From: JAIRNF01 sp031551125
GTDB lineage: Bacteria > Bacteroidota > Bacteroidia > Bacteroidales > UBA932
Reading direction: 5' to 3'
Assembly (NCBI GenBank): GCA_031551125.1
Contig: JAVBOB010000012.1
Location: 1 to 64,000 of the forward strand
Length of the DNA: 64,000 nt
Part shown: piece by piece, positions 8,968-18,134 of the stretch
Layout of the letters: every line of letters begins with the position of its first letter
Numbering within the stretch: the first letter of the stretch is position 1
The notes under the pieces: generated by a model
What the model was told of the DNA's origin: nothing
The model's input: the letters and a program-made list of their open reading frames with translations, nothing else
Databases searched by the model: none
Program-made: the position numbers and the translations under genes

Positions 8968-9969
8968 ATGGAAAAAACTGAACAAACAACCGCTTACGTA
9001 TTACGCTTTCTCTCGGGCAACATGAGCAAGGAAGAGCATCGTGATTTCTTTGTTTGGCTTGAAGCCAACATAGAAAACAAGAAATGCTACTACGAGCTGA
9101 AACACCTTTGGGTAGCCGGAGACATTGTAGCCAGCACAGCCCCTGCCAATATAGATGAGCTATATAACTCATTCCGCAAGCAGGTAAAAGCAAACCGGCC
9201 CCGGCGAGTAGTTATTTTACGAAACCTACAGCGTATAGCTGCCATTCTGATACTTCCTTTACTGGGTCTATGGCTGTGGCAATCACTTCGTCCGGTAGAG
9301 CCCCAACAGCTGAAAGCTGAAGTATGCTACTCCTACTACACCCCTCTGGGAGTAAAGGGAGTTATTATGCTACCCGATAGCTCACGCGTATGGCTTAACT
9401 CCGGCAGCAACATCAGCTTTCCACCACAATTTGAGGAGGGGGTGAGAACAGTAAACCTATCAGGAGAGGCATTCTTTGAAGTAAAAAAAGATAACCAACA
9501 CCCCTTCATTGTGATGCTTCCTCATGATGCACAAGTGCGGGTTTACGGAACGTCTTTCAACGTGTCATGTTATCCCGATGATAGCGATGTGCAAACCACA
9601 CTGGTAGAGGGTTCGCTAGGAGTGCAATCGGCAATGGACGCAAAAGAGCTGAGGCTTAAGCCAAGTGAAAATCTAAGCTTCGATAGGCAAGGGAAATACA
9701 TCAAAAAGAAGGTAGATGTTGAGCTATACACCAGCTGGAAAGATGGAAAGCTGATATTCAGAAATACTCCGGCTACAGAGGTTTTAAAAAAACTGGAACG
9801 ATGGTTCAACATAGAGTTTATGCTGGAAGACAAAGACATTGAGCAATTTCGCTTTACGGCAACGTTTGACAGGGAAAATGTTGCACAAGTAATGGCTCTC
9901 CTGAAGTTATCCAGTCCCATTGACTATACTATAAAAAAAGACAGTGTTTTTATAAGAAAAAGATACTAA
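8968..9969 (+). CDS. FecR-type anti-sigma factor / membrane signal relay
   Basis: 333 aa. FecR proteins hold the ECF sigma factor in the cytosol and receive a signal in the periplasm from the STN domain of a ligand-bound TonB receptor. The N-terminal 85 residues are cytosolic, one membrane helix spans about 88-107 (IAAILILPLLGLWLWQ), then comes the FecR domain (about 125-225, including VWLNSGSNISFP and VYGTSFNVSCY), and a C-terminal DUF4974 region (about 270-333, WKDGKLIFRNTPATEVLKKL). The gene lies 206 bp after the sigma factor gene and 114 bp before the STN-bearing SusC. Confidence 0.94.
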   Translation: MEKTEQTTAYVLRFLSGNMSKEEHRDFFVWLEANIENKKCYYELKHLWVAGDIVASTAPANIDELYNSFRKQVKANRPRRVVILRNLQRIAAILILPLLGLWLWQSLRPVEPQQLKAEVCYSYYTPLGVKGVIMLPDSSRVWLNSGSNISFPPQFEEGVRTVNLSGEAFFEVKKDNQHPFIVMLPHDAQVRVYGTSFNVSCYPDDSDVQTTLVEGSLGVQSAMDAKELRLKPSENLSFDRQGKYIKKKVDVELYTSWKDGKLIFRNTPATEVLKKLERWFNIEFMLEDKDIEQFRFTATFDRENVAQVMALLKLSSPIDYTIKKDSVFIRKRY

Positions 9970-10083
9970 TGGCTTAATGTTTACTTGAAAGCCTGAAGAT
10001 TGCAACCATTATCCGCTCAACATACATACCTTATTTGAAAACAACAACACCAAATATTATTAATAACCTAAAAATTGAACCAA

Positions 10084-13000
10084 ATGAAAAAATGCAATCC
10101 ATTGAAATTTACAGAGCAAAGGAGAAGTAGATTTTCAACTCTATTGCTTTCGTTGTTCATCATGCTTATAACGGCTGTTAGCGCACATTCACAAGCAAAA
10201 ACAGTGTCGTTAAACGTTCGTAACGCCAGCATAGAGGCTGTGCTGAAAGAGGTAGAACGCCAAACGGGATACCACTTTCTATACAATAACCAGCTGGTAA
10301 ATGTAAGCACTAAAGTAAGCCTTACTGCAAATAACGAACCGCTCACGGATGTTTTAAACAAAATATTCTCGGGTACCGGAATATCTACTACCATTAAAGA
10401 CAACCAAATTGTACTTAGCAAGCCGGAGATAGCCGATAGCTCTGCAACAAGCACTACCTCCTCACCGCAGCACACCGGTACAGAAGAGCGAGCCAACAGC
10501 TCAGATAGGACGTCTGCCCCACAAAAAACGGCTCAATCTTATAAAACAATAAAAGGCGTTGTTTCCGACGCGGGCACAGGAGAAGCGCTCTTTGGTGTAA
10601 GCGTATATATTGACAACCTAAAAAAGGTTGTAGTTACCGACGATAACGGAAACTACTCGTTAAGCTATAGCGAAGCTACACCCCCCGATGCCATTGTATT
10701 CTCTTTAGTAGGTTATCAGGAACAAAAGTATGCATTTGAAGGCCAAGCGCAGCTCAATGTGAGCATGGCTGAGGAGATAAACATGCTGGAAAGCGCAATG
10801 GTTACCGGTTACCAAACCATCAGCAAAGAACGCGCAGCTGCCTCATACGCTATTGTGAGCAGCAAAGCATTGGAAAACAAAATATCTCTTGATGCCACAA
10901 CCGCCCTGGAAGGGCAAGTTGCCGGTCTTAGTACGTATAAGGATGAAATAATCATCCGTGGACGCTCCACTCTGTCAGACAACGTAAAAACTACCCCGTT
11001 GGTTGTTGTTGACGGGCTTCCTACCGAACGTACCATCAACTCCATTAACATGAATGACGTGAAGAGCATCACTGTGTTGAAAGATGCAGCAGCAACGTCA
11101 ATCTATGGAGTTCGGGGAGCAAACGGAGTAATTGTTGTTACTACTAAAACAGGAGAGAAAGGTAAAACTCTCATCAACTTTACTGCCGACTGGAGAATAG
11201 ATCAAAACCCCTCGTTGAGTGATTATCACTATGCTTCTACTTCGGACATCGTTGACTTTGAGCGTGGAGCTCTTGCTTTTAACATCACTAAGCAAAAGAA
11301 AACAGAAAAGGACTACCTTAACACTTACGTTTACGGAGTTGGTAATACGCTGGCACAGTATGTCAGCCCACTTTACTACCAACGCTACAGGCTGGCAAAT
11401 GGGCTCATTACTCAAGCAAAATATGATGAGATGGAAGCTCAATGGCGTACCCTCGACTACCGCAAAGAGTACTTAGATAATGCTTGGCGTACCCCATTTA
11501 CGCAAAGCTACAACCTATCTGTCAGCAATGCAGACGAGCGCCAAAACACATACCTGTCATTCAACTATTCTAAGCAAGACACTCGCCTGAAACCCAATAG
11601 TACTCAAATACTGAAAGCCTACCTGAAAACAACTCAGAAGCTAACAAAATGGCTGGATGTAAGCTTTGGAGTAGATACTCAATACGGAGATCAGGAGCAA
11701 ATGAACGAAAGCGCATTTAGCTCGTTCACCAACGTAGAGCCTTACAATCGTATCTTAGATGAAAACGGAAACCGCTACTACAGCTCCTGCCTTAACTATT
11801 CCAACCCTATATTTATGGGTTCCACCTCGCTAAGCCCAAAAATTGTTGATGAAATTGCAGGCAACAGCTTATACGACTCGTATAGCGTTAACGTACTGGA
11901 TGAGTTGGAACGCAACAAGCTTAAAACAACCACCCTTAATGTTCGTACATTTGTTGATGCAAAGGTTAGCCTGTTCAAAGGCTTATCATTCCGCTCCAGC
12001 TTCAGCTATGAAGCAGCCAGAGGAGACAGCGAATGGGTTACCGAAGAAGATGCTTATATGATGCGTTACCTAAGAAATAGAACCGTATTTAATAGCGCTA
12101 CAACCGGAGCTCCGGTACTGGCAAAGAAAGTAAGCTACGGCGGTCGCATACAGCAAACCGCTGTAAAAAGTTCCAACTATACCTTCCGTAACCAGCTGGA
12201 CTATAATACAACTATTGGCACAGACCATATTATAACCGCCTTACTGGGTGCCGAGTTGAGGCAAACAACCAACCCCATTCAGGAAAAAAGCATTTTATAC
12301 GGCTACAATGACCAAACGGAAAATATTGGGCACTTAAATAATCTTGAGTTAGGACAAACGGGTTGGAGATCATACCTATTTGGTACGAATAATACGCTTT
12401 CTGACTTTAACAGCAACTCACAACAAACATGGCTTTACGGAAAGACAGGCATCATTAACCCTATGAATCGCTACGTTTCATTTTATTCTAACGCCAGCTA
12501 CAGCTATAAACGCCGCTACAACCTAACAGGAAGCATACGTATTGATCAAGCCAACCTATTCGGTACTAATTCTAAATATCGCTATCGCCCTTTATGGTCG
12601 CTGGGAGCCAGCTGGAATGCCTCCAACGAAACCTTCCTTAAAGATGTTCGTTGGTTAGACTTACTTACCGTAAGAGCATCGTATGGTACATCCGGAAACG
12701 TTGATCAAAACTCATCACCATATATTGTTGCTCTTAAAAATACGTTCGACCGCTTGACTCCGGTTCCTATCGAATATACCAAGATTTCTACAGCTCCTAA
12801 TCCATACCTGCGCTGGGAAAAGACAGATACGTATGATGTAGGTTTTGACTTTAGCGTATTTAAAGGGTTACTGTCGGGAACGTTTGATGCATACTACAAG
12901 TACGGAAGCGATTTGTTAACCGGAATGGATTTAGACTACTCTTCCGGGTTTTCTTCTGCAATGGTAAACAACGGAGAGATGAGCAACAAAGGGGTTGAAG

Positions 13001-13857
13001 TTCGGTTAAGCTCCCCATGGTTTAATAAGTCCGACTGGAACTTAACCTCTACCCTAACCCTTGCTTACAATAAAAATAAAATAGAGTCGGTAGCTCAAGA
13101 AGCCACATTGGCCAGTCAGCTTGTAGGTACCGCTTACTATCAGGAAGGCTACGCCCGCTACTCATTATACGCATACCGTTACCAGGGGCTAACACAAAAC
13201 GCTGATTCCGACTTGAGTGGGCTACCCACCTTCATCAGCGGAGACGGAACTAAAACCAATATTACCTACAACCCCAACGGAACTGTAAACCTCACAACAG
13301 GGTTAACCAAAGTAGATGATGTCCGTTACATGGGAGTACTTGAACCAACCACTATTGGCTCATTCCAGCAAAGTGTAAGGTACAAAGGGCTGGAGCTAAA
13401 CTTTATGCTTACCTATTATGGCGGACACGTACTGCGCATGCCATCACTAGCTTACACGCAAACCACGGTTAACGGAGCGCTTTCCGAGGATATTGTTAAT
13501 GCTTGGACCCCGCTAAATTCAACCAGCCTTCTCCCCAAGCTATACATAAACTATAACCCGAACAAGGTTCTTGATGCACCAAACGATCAGCTCACCTTTT
13601 GGCAAAATGCCGATGTACATGTAACAAATGCGGACTACATAAGGCTGAGCAATATCTCTCTTTCATACAGCTTACCGAAAAAATACTGTAAGGCCGTTTG
13701 GATGCAAAACCTAAAGCTTACAGCGCAAGCCAACAACCTTTGGTTTTGGAGTGCTGCCGGAAACGATATTGACCCTGAAACGCAAGGACGTAACACTGCT
13801 ACCAGAGCATTGCCCACGCAACCGTCATATTTAGTACGCTTGGAGCTAACGTTTTAA
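10084..13857 (+). CDS. SusC-family TonB-dependent transporter with STN signalling domain
   Basis: 1257 aa from the ATG at 10084; a TTG nine bases upstream is not needed. It is an outer-membrane importer that also signals to FecR. In order: an uncleaved-looking N-terminal leader with a hydrophobic segment around 18-35 ending near AHSQA, a secretin/TonB N-terminal (STN) domain (about 38-115, TVSLNVRNASIEAVLKEVE), a Ser/Thr-rich linker, a carboxypeptidase-like domain (about 150-235), the plug with the SusC signature (VLKDAAATSIYGVRGANGV), and the barrel. It is followed after 27 bp by its SusD partner. The STN domain and the upstream sigma/fecR genes make this an autoregulated surface-signalling uptake system. 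Confidence 0.95.
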   Translation: MKKCNPLKFTEQRRSRFSTLLLSLFIMLITAVSAHSQAKTVSLNVRNASIEAVLKEVERQTGYHFLYNNQLVNVSTKVSLTANNEPLTDVLNKIFSGTGISTTIKDNQIVLSKPEIADSSATSTTSSPQHTGTEERANSSDRTSAPQKTAQSYKTIKGVVSDAGTGEALFGVSVYIDNLKKVVVTDDNGNYSLSYSEATPPDAIVFSLVGYQEQKYAFEGQAQLNVSMAEEINMLESAMVTGYQTISKERAAASYAIVSSKALENKISLDATTALEGQVAGLSTYKDEIIIRGRSTLSDNVKTTPLVVVDGLPTERTINSINMNDVKSITVLKDAAATSIYGVRGANGVIVVTTKTGEKGKTLINFTADWRIDQNPSLSDYHYASTSDIVDFERGALAFNITKQKKTEKDYLNTYVYGVGNTLAQYVSPLYYQRYRLANGLITQAKYDEMEAQWRTLDYRKEYLDNAWRTPFTQSYNLSVSNADERQNTYLSFNYSKQDTRLKPNSTQILKAYLKTTQKLTKWLDVSFGVDTQYGDQEQMNESAFSSFTNVEPYNRILDENGNRYYSSCLNYSNPIFMGSTSLSPKIVDEIAGNSLYDSYSVNVLDELERNKLKTTTLNVRTFVDAKVSLFKGLSFRSSFSYEAARGDSEWVTEEDAYMMRYLRNRTVFNSATTGAPVLAKKVSYGGRIQQTAVKSSNYTFRNQLDYNTTIGTDHIITALLGAELRQTTNPIQEKSILYGYNDQTENIGHLNNLELGQTGWRSYLFGTNNTLSDFNSNSQQTWLYGKTGIINPMNRYVSFYSNASYSYKRRYNLTGSIRIDQANLFGTNSKYRYRPLWSLGASWNASNETFLKDVRWLDLLTVRASYGTSGNVDQNSSPYIVALKNTFDRLTPVPIEYTKISTAPNPYLRWEKTDTYDVGFDFSVFKGLLSGTFDAYYKYGSDLLTGMDLDYSSGFSSAMVNNGEMSNKGVEVRLSSPWFNKSDWNLTSTLTLAYNKNKIESVAQEATLASQLVGTAYYQEGYARYSLYAYRYQGLTQNADSDLSGLPTFISGDGTKTNITYNPNGTVNLTTGLTKVDDVRYMGVLEPTTIGSFQQSVRYKGLELNFMLTYYGGHVLRMPSLAYTQTTVNGALSEDIVNAWTPLNSTSLLPKLYINYNPNKVLDAPNDQLTFWQNADVHVTNADYIRLSNISLSYSLPKKYCKAVWMQNLKLTAQANNLWFWSAAGNDIDPETQGRNTATRALPTQPSYLVRLELTF

Positions 13858-13884
13858 CCCATTACCTATTAAAACTAAAAACAT

Positions 13885-15414
13885 ATGAAAACAATATACA
13901 TAAAATATATAGCTAGTGCCCTTTTTGCTTTAGCGTTATCCGGCTGCAACGATTACCTGGATGTTGTACCCAAAGGCGCCGTGGTGCTGAAAACAGTGGA
14001 AGATTATGAGGAGCTGTTTAACTCAGATGCCGGATTCTACTATCCTAATTCGTATATCCAATTTCTGAGCGATAACGAATGGGCTCACCCGGCAAACATC
14101 AACAGAAGTTACGAAACTGCTGCAACAAGCGCCAGCTACATTAACTACGCTTGGGACGACAGTAACCCACAAACAAGGGGAAGAGTTGCTGCCAGTCCGT
14201 TTAACGGGGTTATGGCAAGCGGCAATGACGTTTTGGTAAACAACATATACCAAGCATGCTATGCCCGCATTAATCGGATATGTAATGTTGTACTCACCAT
14301 TGATAATATACAGGGCAATGAAGCTAAAAAAGCCCGGCTTAAATCAGAAGCTAGAGCATTGAGGGCTTACAACCACTTTTTCCTTGTCAATGTGTTTGCC
14401 AAACATTATGATGCCGCCACTGCTGCCACTGATAACGGTATTTACCTGAGAATAGAACCCGAGCTATCATACAAACCTGTTCAAGCAACGGTAGCACAGG
14501 TATATCAGGCTATTGAAGATGACATCAATGCCGCTATCCCTAATCTCGCAGAAGAACCTCAAAACCATCTTCACTTTTCCAAAGCAGCCGGCTATGCGCT
14601 AAAGGCAAAAATTCATTTGTTCAAGAAGGAGTTTGATAAGGCAAAAGAGGCCGCATTGGCATCATACAACCTTAACCACGCAATGGTTGACATGATTGCT
14701 TACTACAACTCCAATCCTACCGACCCCACTAAGCGTTACCGGGTGGATTTATCGGAAAAAGAAAACCTATATTTTGCATCTATTGGAAATGCAACGGCCT
14801 CACCATCTCCTCTTAACCAGCTAATATCGAAAGAATTGGTTGACATTTATAACGAGAACGGTAACCAAGATGTTCGCCTGTTGGCCTTTTTTGGCCGTAG
14901 TGCTCAAGGGGCAACCCAGCTAGCCACAGACGACGGTTTTGGTCCGCTAGGCTACATTATATCAACTCCTATGATGTATGCGTACAATACAGCCGGTCTT
15001 CGCACTACCGATGTTATGCTGATACTTGCCGAATGCTATGCTCGCGAAGGAAACTACACCGAAATGAGCAAATACCTTAACGAAGTACGCAGCAAACGTA
15101 TTATTGGCTATACAAACGTAAATGAAACACCAGCTAGTAAAGTTGACGCAGTAAACTTGGTAATAAAAGAACGTAGAAAAGAGCTACCTCTTGGCTACAA
15201 CCGTTGGTGGGATATGCGCAGGCTAAACTCAGAACCGGAATTCCAACGTACATATAAACGTACCATTCCGGCAAATTCGGCATCGCCCAACAACACGCAA
15301 AAAGAGTATAGCCTTGAGCCGGACTCATACTTATATGTTTGTCCATTTCCGTTGGCTGTACTAAGGCAGTCGCCCGATTTGCAGAATAATACACCCGAAT
15401 TTGTTGACCGTTAA
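13885..15414 (+). CDS. SusD/RagB-family lipoprotein, partner of the STN-bearing SusC
   Basis: 509 aa. The lipoprotein signal ends in LALSGC with the acylated Cys at residue 21. It binds the ligand at the outer face of the outer membrane and caps the SusC barrel. The N-terminal SusD-like part (NDYLDVVPKGAVV, then the TPR-rich ARALRAYNHFFLVNVFAKHY) and the C-terminal region (VIKERRKELPLGYNRWWDMRR) are both present. It lies 27 bp after susC and 18 bp before a thioredoxin-domain gene, forming one operon. Confidence 0.93.
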   Translation: MKTIYIKYIASALFALALSGCNDYLDVVPKGAVVLKTVEDYEELFNSDAGFYYPNSYIQFLSDNEWAHPANINRSYETAATSASYINYAWDDSNPQTRGRVAASPFNGVMASGNDVLVNNIYQACYARINRICNVVLTIDNIQGNEAKKARLKSEARALRAYNHFFLVNVFAKHYDAATAATDNGIYLRIEPELSYKPVQATVAQVYQAIEDDINAAIPNLAEEPQNHLHFSKAAGYALKAKIHLFKKEFDKAKEAALASYNLNHAMVDMIAYYNSNPTDPTKRYRVDLSEKENLYFASIGNATASPSPLNQLISKELVDIYNENGNQDVRLLAFFGRSAQGATQLATDDGFGPLGYIISTPMMYAYNTAGLRTTDVMLILAECYAREGNYTEMSKYLNEVRSKRIIGYTNVNETPASKVDAVNLVIKERRKELPLGYNRWWDMRRLNSEPEFQRTYKRTIPANSASPNNTQKEYSLEPDSYLYVCPFPLAVLRQSPDLQNNTPEFVDR

Positions 15415-15432
15415 TCGATATAAAGCAATACA

Positions 15433-16785
15433 ATGTTACGATTACTAAAAACCATATTGGCTTTTGCTGCTTTAATGTTTACAATATCAGGCTTTGCTCA
15501 GGGTATAGAATTCGAGCATGGCAGCTGGGCGGAAGTGCTTTCCAAGTCCAAAGCAACCAACAAGCCAATATTTGTTGATATATACACCTCATGGTGTGGC
15601 CCCTGCAAACAGATGTCTAAGAATATTTTTCCTCAAAAAGAAGTAGGCGATAAGTACAACCATTCATTTATCTGCTATAAAATTGATGCCGAAAAAGGAG
15701 AGGGAGTGGAGCTGGCTAAAACATACAACGTAAGTAGCTACCCTACCTTTTTATTCATCAAGCCGGATGGCAGTCTCTTTTATAAAATCACCGGTTCAAG
15801 GGCAGCCTATGAGTTTATTGCCGAGGCCGATATTGCTCTTCAAAAAGCAGGAATAGGAAAGATAGAAAAAACCTTAGACGAGTATAAACAGGAGTATGAT
15901 AAAGGTAATCGTGACCCTGATTTCTTGGTTGCATATATGAAACAACGGTACATAGATAAGCAATCGAACGTAGAGTTGGCAGATACACTGTTTAAGTATC
16001 TGCCAACCGATAAAAGGCTGGCTGCCCCCTACGTTGAGCTTCTTGTTTCTAATGCAGTAAATTTTTTTAGCCCGCTATACACGTTTCTCGCCAATAATTT
16101 CATAACCGTTCGCGATGCGATAGACCCGTCTATGAGAGATGTGTTTAAAGCAAGAATGAGGACCGTTGCAGATAGAACCGTTAGCAGCTATAAGGGGAAG
16201 CCCAACTCTGCTATTCCGGAAAAGGTAACAAGTGTTTACATCGGTGCATTCGATGGGTTGAAGGTTAGTAAGGATGAGCCGTTATACTTAACACTCTCAA
16301 CCTACTATGCAAATGCATTAGATACGGTAGGTTATTTGAATAACGCTACAAAATATGCCGGTGAAGTTTTACTTCGTCAAACCAAAGAGCGCTTAAACGA
16401 TTCAACGCGTAAGACACAGGAAGACGCACTAGATCAGCTGAATGCCGGAGAAATAGACAGCGCTGCCTACCAGTATAATCTTGCACGTTCTGAAGCGTTT
16501 CTTAGCTTGAGCGCCTTCCGGTCGGCCAATTTAGCCGCCGGAATAGCAACACGCGCACAAACAAAAGAGCAGCAACAGCTGGCACTCAAGCTGGCAGAAC
16601 ACTCTATTTCCTTAGAGGAGACACCAAATAATATGTCAGCGTATGCCCTAGTATTGAGTAGAACAGGGAAGCAAAAAGAAGCCAAGAAAATTGTCCAAAA
16701 AGCCTTAGATGATGCTACTGCAAAGAATGATCGCAACCTTCCGGCTATTAAGGAGAGATACGAAGGTGTGGTCAACGCTAAATAA
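15433..16785 (+). CDS. Secreted thioredoxin-domain protein of the uptake operon
   Basis: 450 aa. A Sec signal peptide ends near SGFAQG (residue 23). A thioredoxin fold follows (about 25-145) with the active site WCGPC (Cys55, Cys58) and the cis-Pro segment VSSYPTFLF. Residues 150-450 are alpha-helical and repetitive without a motif I recognise; the end (TPNNMSAYALVLSRTGKQKEAKK) resembles TPR helices. It is probably a periplasmic thiol-disulfide reductase acting on the transporter or its ligand, but the target is unknown. It is the last gene of the sigma/fecR/susCD operon, 18 bp after susD and followed by a terminator. Confidence 0.8.
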   Translation: MLRLLKTILAFAALMFTISGFAQGIEFEHGSWAEVLSKSKATNKPIFVDIYTSWCGPCKQMSKNIFPQKEVGDKYNHSFICYKIDAEKGEGVELAKTYNVSSYPTFLFIKPDGSLFYKITGSRAAYEFIAEADIALQKAGIGKIEKTLDEYKQEYDKGNRDPDFLVAYMKQRYIDKQSNVELADTLFKYLPTDKRLAAPYVELLVSNAVNFFSPLYTFLANNFITVRDAIDPSMRDVFKARMRTVADRTVSSYKGKPNSAIPEKVTSVYIGAFDGLKVSKDEPLYLTLSTYYANALDTVGYLNNATKYAGEVLLRQTKERLNDSTRKTQEDALDQLNAGEIDSAAYQYNLARSEAFLSLSAFRSANLAAGIATRAQTKEQQQLALKLAEHSISLEETPNNMSAYALVLSRTGKQKEAKKIVQKALDDATAKNDRNLPAIKERYEGVVNAK

Positions 16786-16821
16786 GCAGTTACCACAGAC
16801 TGACCAATATGCAGCTATCCC

Positions 16822-16851
16822 AAACCGCTTCGAAAATTCGAGGCGGTTTTT
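16822..16851 (+). terminator. Rho-independent terminator of the fecI-susCD-thioredoxin operon
   Basis: AAACCGC (16822-16828) pairs with GCGGTTT (16843-16849), extended by TTCGA/TCGAG with one wobble, and is followed by a T-rich tract. It lies 37 bp after the stop codon of the thioredoxin-domain gene. Confidence 0.85.
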
Positions 16852-16910
16852 CTATTTTTCTCACTAAGAATCACTAGCTAACTCAACTTGCCGGTTACAA
16901 TAAAAGCACA

Positions 16911-17030
16911 TCATTGGCTTCGCCGAGCTCGTAAACTCGATTGCGAGGCGCTTTTTGCCGACCCGAAGGGAGGCGAAGCTAACCAATCTGTTCTATTCGA
17001 GAGATTGCTTCGCTTCGCTCGCAATGACGA
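16911..17030. repeat. Dispersed GTCATTGCGA-family repeat, copy 1
   Basis: The right end, 17001-17029, is GAGATTGCTTCGCTTCGCTC followed by GCAATGACG. An internal inverted match TTGCGAGGCG lies at 16941. The left part (CATTGGCTTCGCCGA at 16912) is shared with copy 2 at 40260. The middle (GGCGCTTTTTGCCGACCCGA) is shared with copy 4 at 59869. It has no coding capacity of its own. Confidence 0.75.
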
Positions 17031-17186
17031 CCGTGATTTAATAACGCACAACTTGCAACTTGGGTTAGCTAGTGGCTCAAATGGTTTTGGCAGGAAGTAA
17101 GGAAGATAATTCACACTATTTATAACCTATATGTTATATTAACTTAGAGAACAACCTAATTCGTAATAAAATTTCAAACTGAACTG

Positions 17187-17194
17187 TATCTTTG
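17187..17194 (+). promoter_or_regulatory. Putative -7 element for mqnD
   Basis: TATCTTTG is a perfect TAnnTTTG, 23 bp before the mqnD ATG. No TTG is present at the usual -33 distance, so the promoter may be weak or activator-dependent. Confidence 0.5.
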
Positions 17195-17217
17195 TGAACT
17201 AAAATCATAGCATAAGC

Positions 17218-18048
17218 ATGAAGCTTTCACTCTGCATATCCACCTGCCCTAACGACACCTTCGTTTTCGATGCTCTTGCGCATAACAAGATAGATACAGA
17301 AGGGCTGACGTTTGATTTGCATTTGGCCGATGTGGAGGAGCTGAATAAGCTGGCCATGAGCGCTACGGCCGATATTACCAAGCTCAGCTATCACGCTTAC
17401 GCCTATGTTGCCAATGATTATCTGATACTAAATTCGGGTAGTGCGCTGGGCCGAGGCAACGGGCCTTTACTTGTAAGCAAAAAGAAAATTTATCCCGATG
17501 AGGTGGGCGATATAAAAGTTGCCATTCCGGGTAAGCATACTACCGCTGCCATTCTGCTGCAGCTGGCGTTCCCAAGTGTGAAAACAACGAAAGAATATCT
17601 TTTTTCTGATATTGAAAGCGCCATTCTGGATGGCGAGGTTGATGCCGGAGTACTTATTCACGAAGGGCGATTTACCTATGCCAAGAAGGGCTTACAGCTA
17701 ATTGCCGATTTGGGCGATAAGTGGGAACAGCATTCAGGGCAAGCCATACCGCTGGGCTGCATTGCCGTTAAGCGAAGCCTACCTGCTGGTGTTCAGCAAA
17801 AGGTTGACCGCATACTGCGTCGTAGCGTTGAGTTTGCAATAAAGAACCCGCAAGAGAGCGCTGCATTTGTTCGTCGTTACGCACAAGAAATGGACGAGGA
17901 GGTGATGAGCAAACACATCTCCTACTTTGTTAATGAGGCAACCGTAAATTTGGGAGAAGCCGGAAGAGCAGCCGTACAAACCTTTTTTGACGAGGCTTGT
18001 AAGATAAACGCTATTCCACCCATACCCGAACAAATCTTTTTGTATTAA
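17218..18048 (+). CDS. mqnD: 1,4-dihydroxy-6-naphthoate synthase (MqnD)
   Basis: 276 aa. It converts cyclic dehypoxanthine futalosine to 1,4-dihydroxy-6-naphthoate in the futalosine route to menaquinone. The family signature STCPNDTFVFDALAH lies at residues 8-22, and DITKLSYHAYAYV and the binding-protein-like core (LILNSGSALGRGNGPLLVS) follow. The fold is that of a periplasmic binding protein but there is no signal peptide, as expected for a cytosolic enzyme. With mqnB at 7391 this shows the futalosine route rather than the classical men pathway; other mqn genes lie outside the window. Confidence 0.95.
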   Translation: MKLSLCISTCPNDTFVFDALAHNKIDTEGLTFDLHLADVEELNKLAMSATADITKLSYHAYAYVANDYLILNSGSALGRGNGPLLVSKKKIYPDEVGDIKVAIPGKHTTAAILLQLAFPSVKTTKEYLFSDIESAILDGEVDAGVLIHEGRFTYAKKGLQLIADLGDKWEQHSGQAIPLGCIAVKRSLPAGVQQKVDRILRRSVEFAIKNPQESAAFVRRYAQEMDEEVMSKHISYFVNEATVNLGEAGRAAVQTFFDEACKINAIPPIPEQIFLY

Positions 18049-18134
18049 CTATTATGAAGCGTTTTCTAGTATTCATATACCGATTGTTGGAAAGATGCTG
18101 CCAAAATATCCTGACCTTCTATAAACGCAACCTT

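Larger units (their letters stand above)
16786..17217. other. Intergenic region with terminator and dispersed repeat copy
   Basis: 432 bp between the thioredoxin-domain gene and mqnD. It holds the terminator at 16822-16851, a copy of the GTCATTGCGA repeat family (about 16911-17030), an unremarkable stretch at 17031-17180, and the mqnD -7 box. Short open frames across the repeat on both strands match its copies elsewhere and are not genes. Confidence 0.7.

Noticed and set aside
10075..10083. TTG start for the STN-bearing SusC
   Set aside because: An ATG nine bases downstream gives a normal leader peptide. The same reasoning applies to TTG openings at 37009, 40953, 45931, 51859, 57799 and 29931.
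16888..17114. Short open frames of about 70 codons on both strands
   Set aside because: They lie over a GTCATTGCGA-family repeat, and similar frames recur wherever the repeat occurs (40119-40421, 59824-60214). The translated words are repeat-derived.
18054..18134. N-terminal extension of the FAD/Fe-S oxidoreductase
   Set aside because: The 27 extra residues (MKRFLVFIYRLLERCCQ...) are not seen in the family; the usual start is close to NYEQFYHELK. The possibility is noted in the entry.
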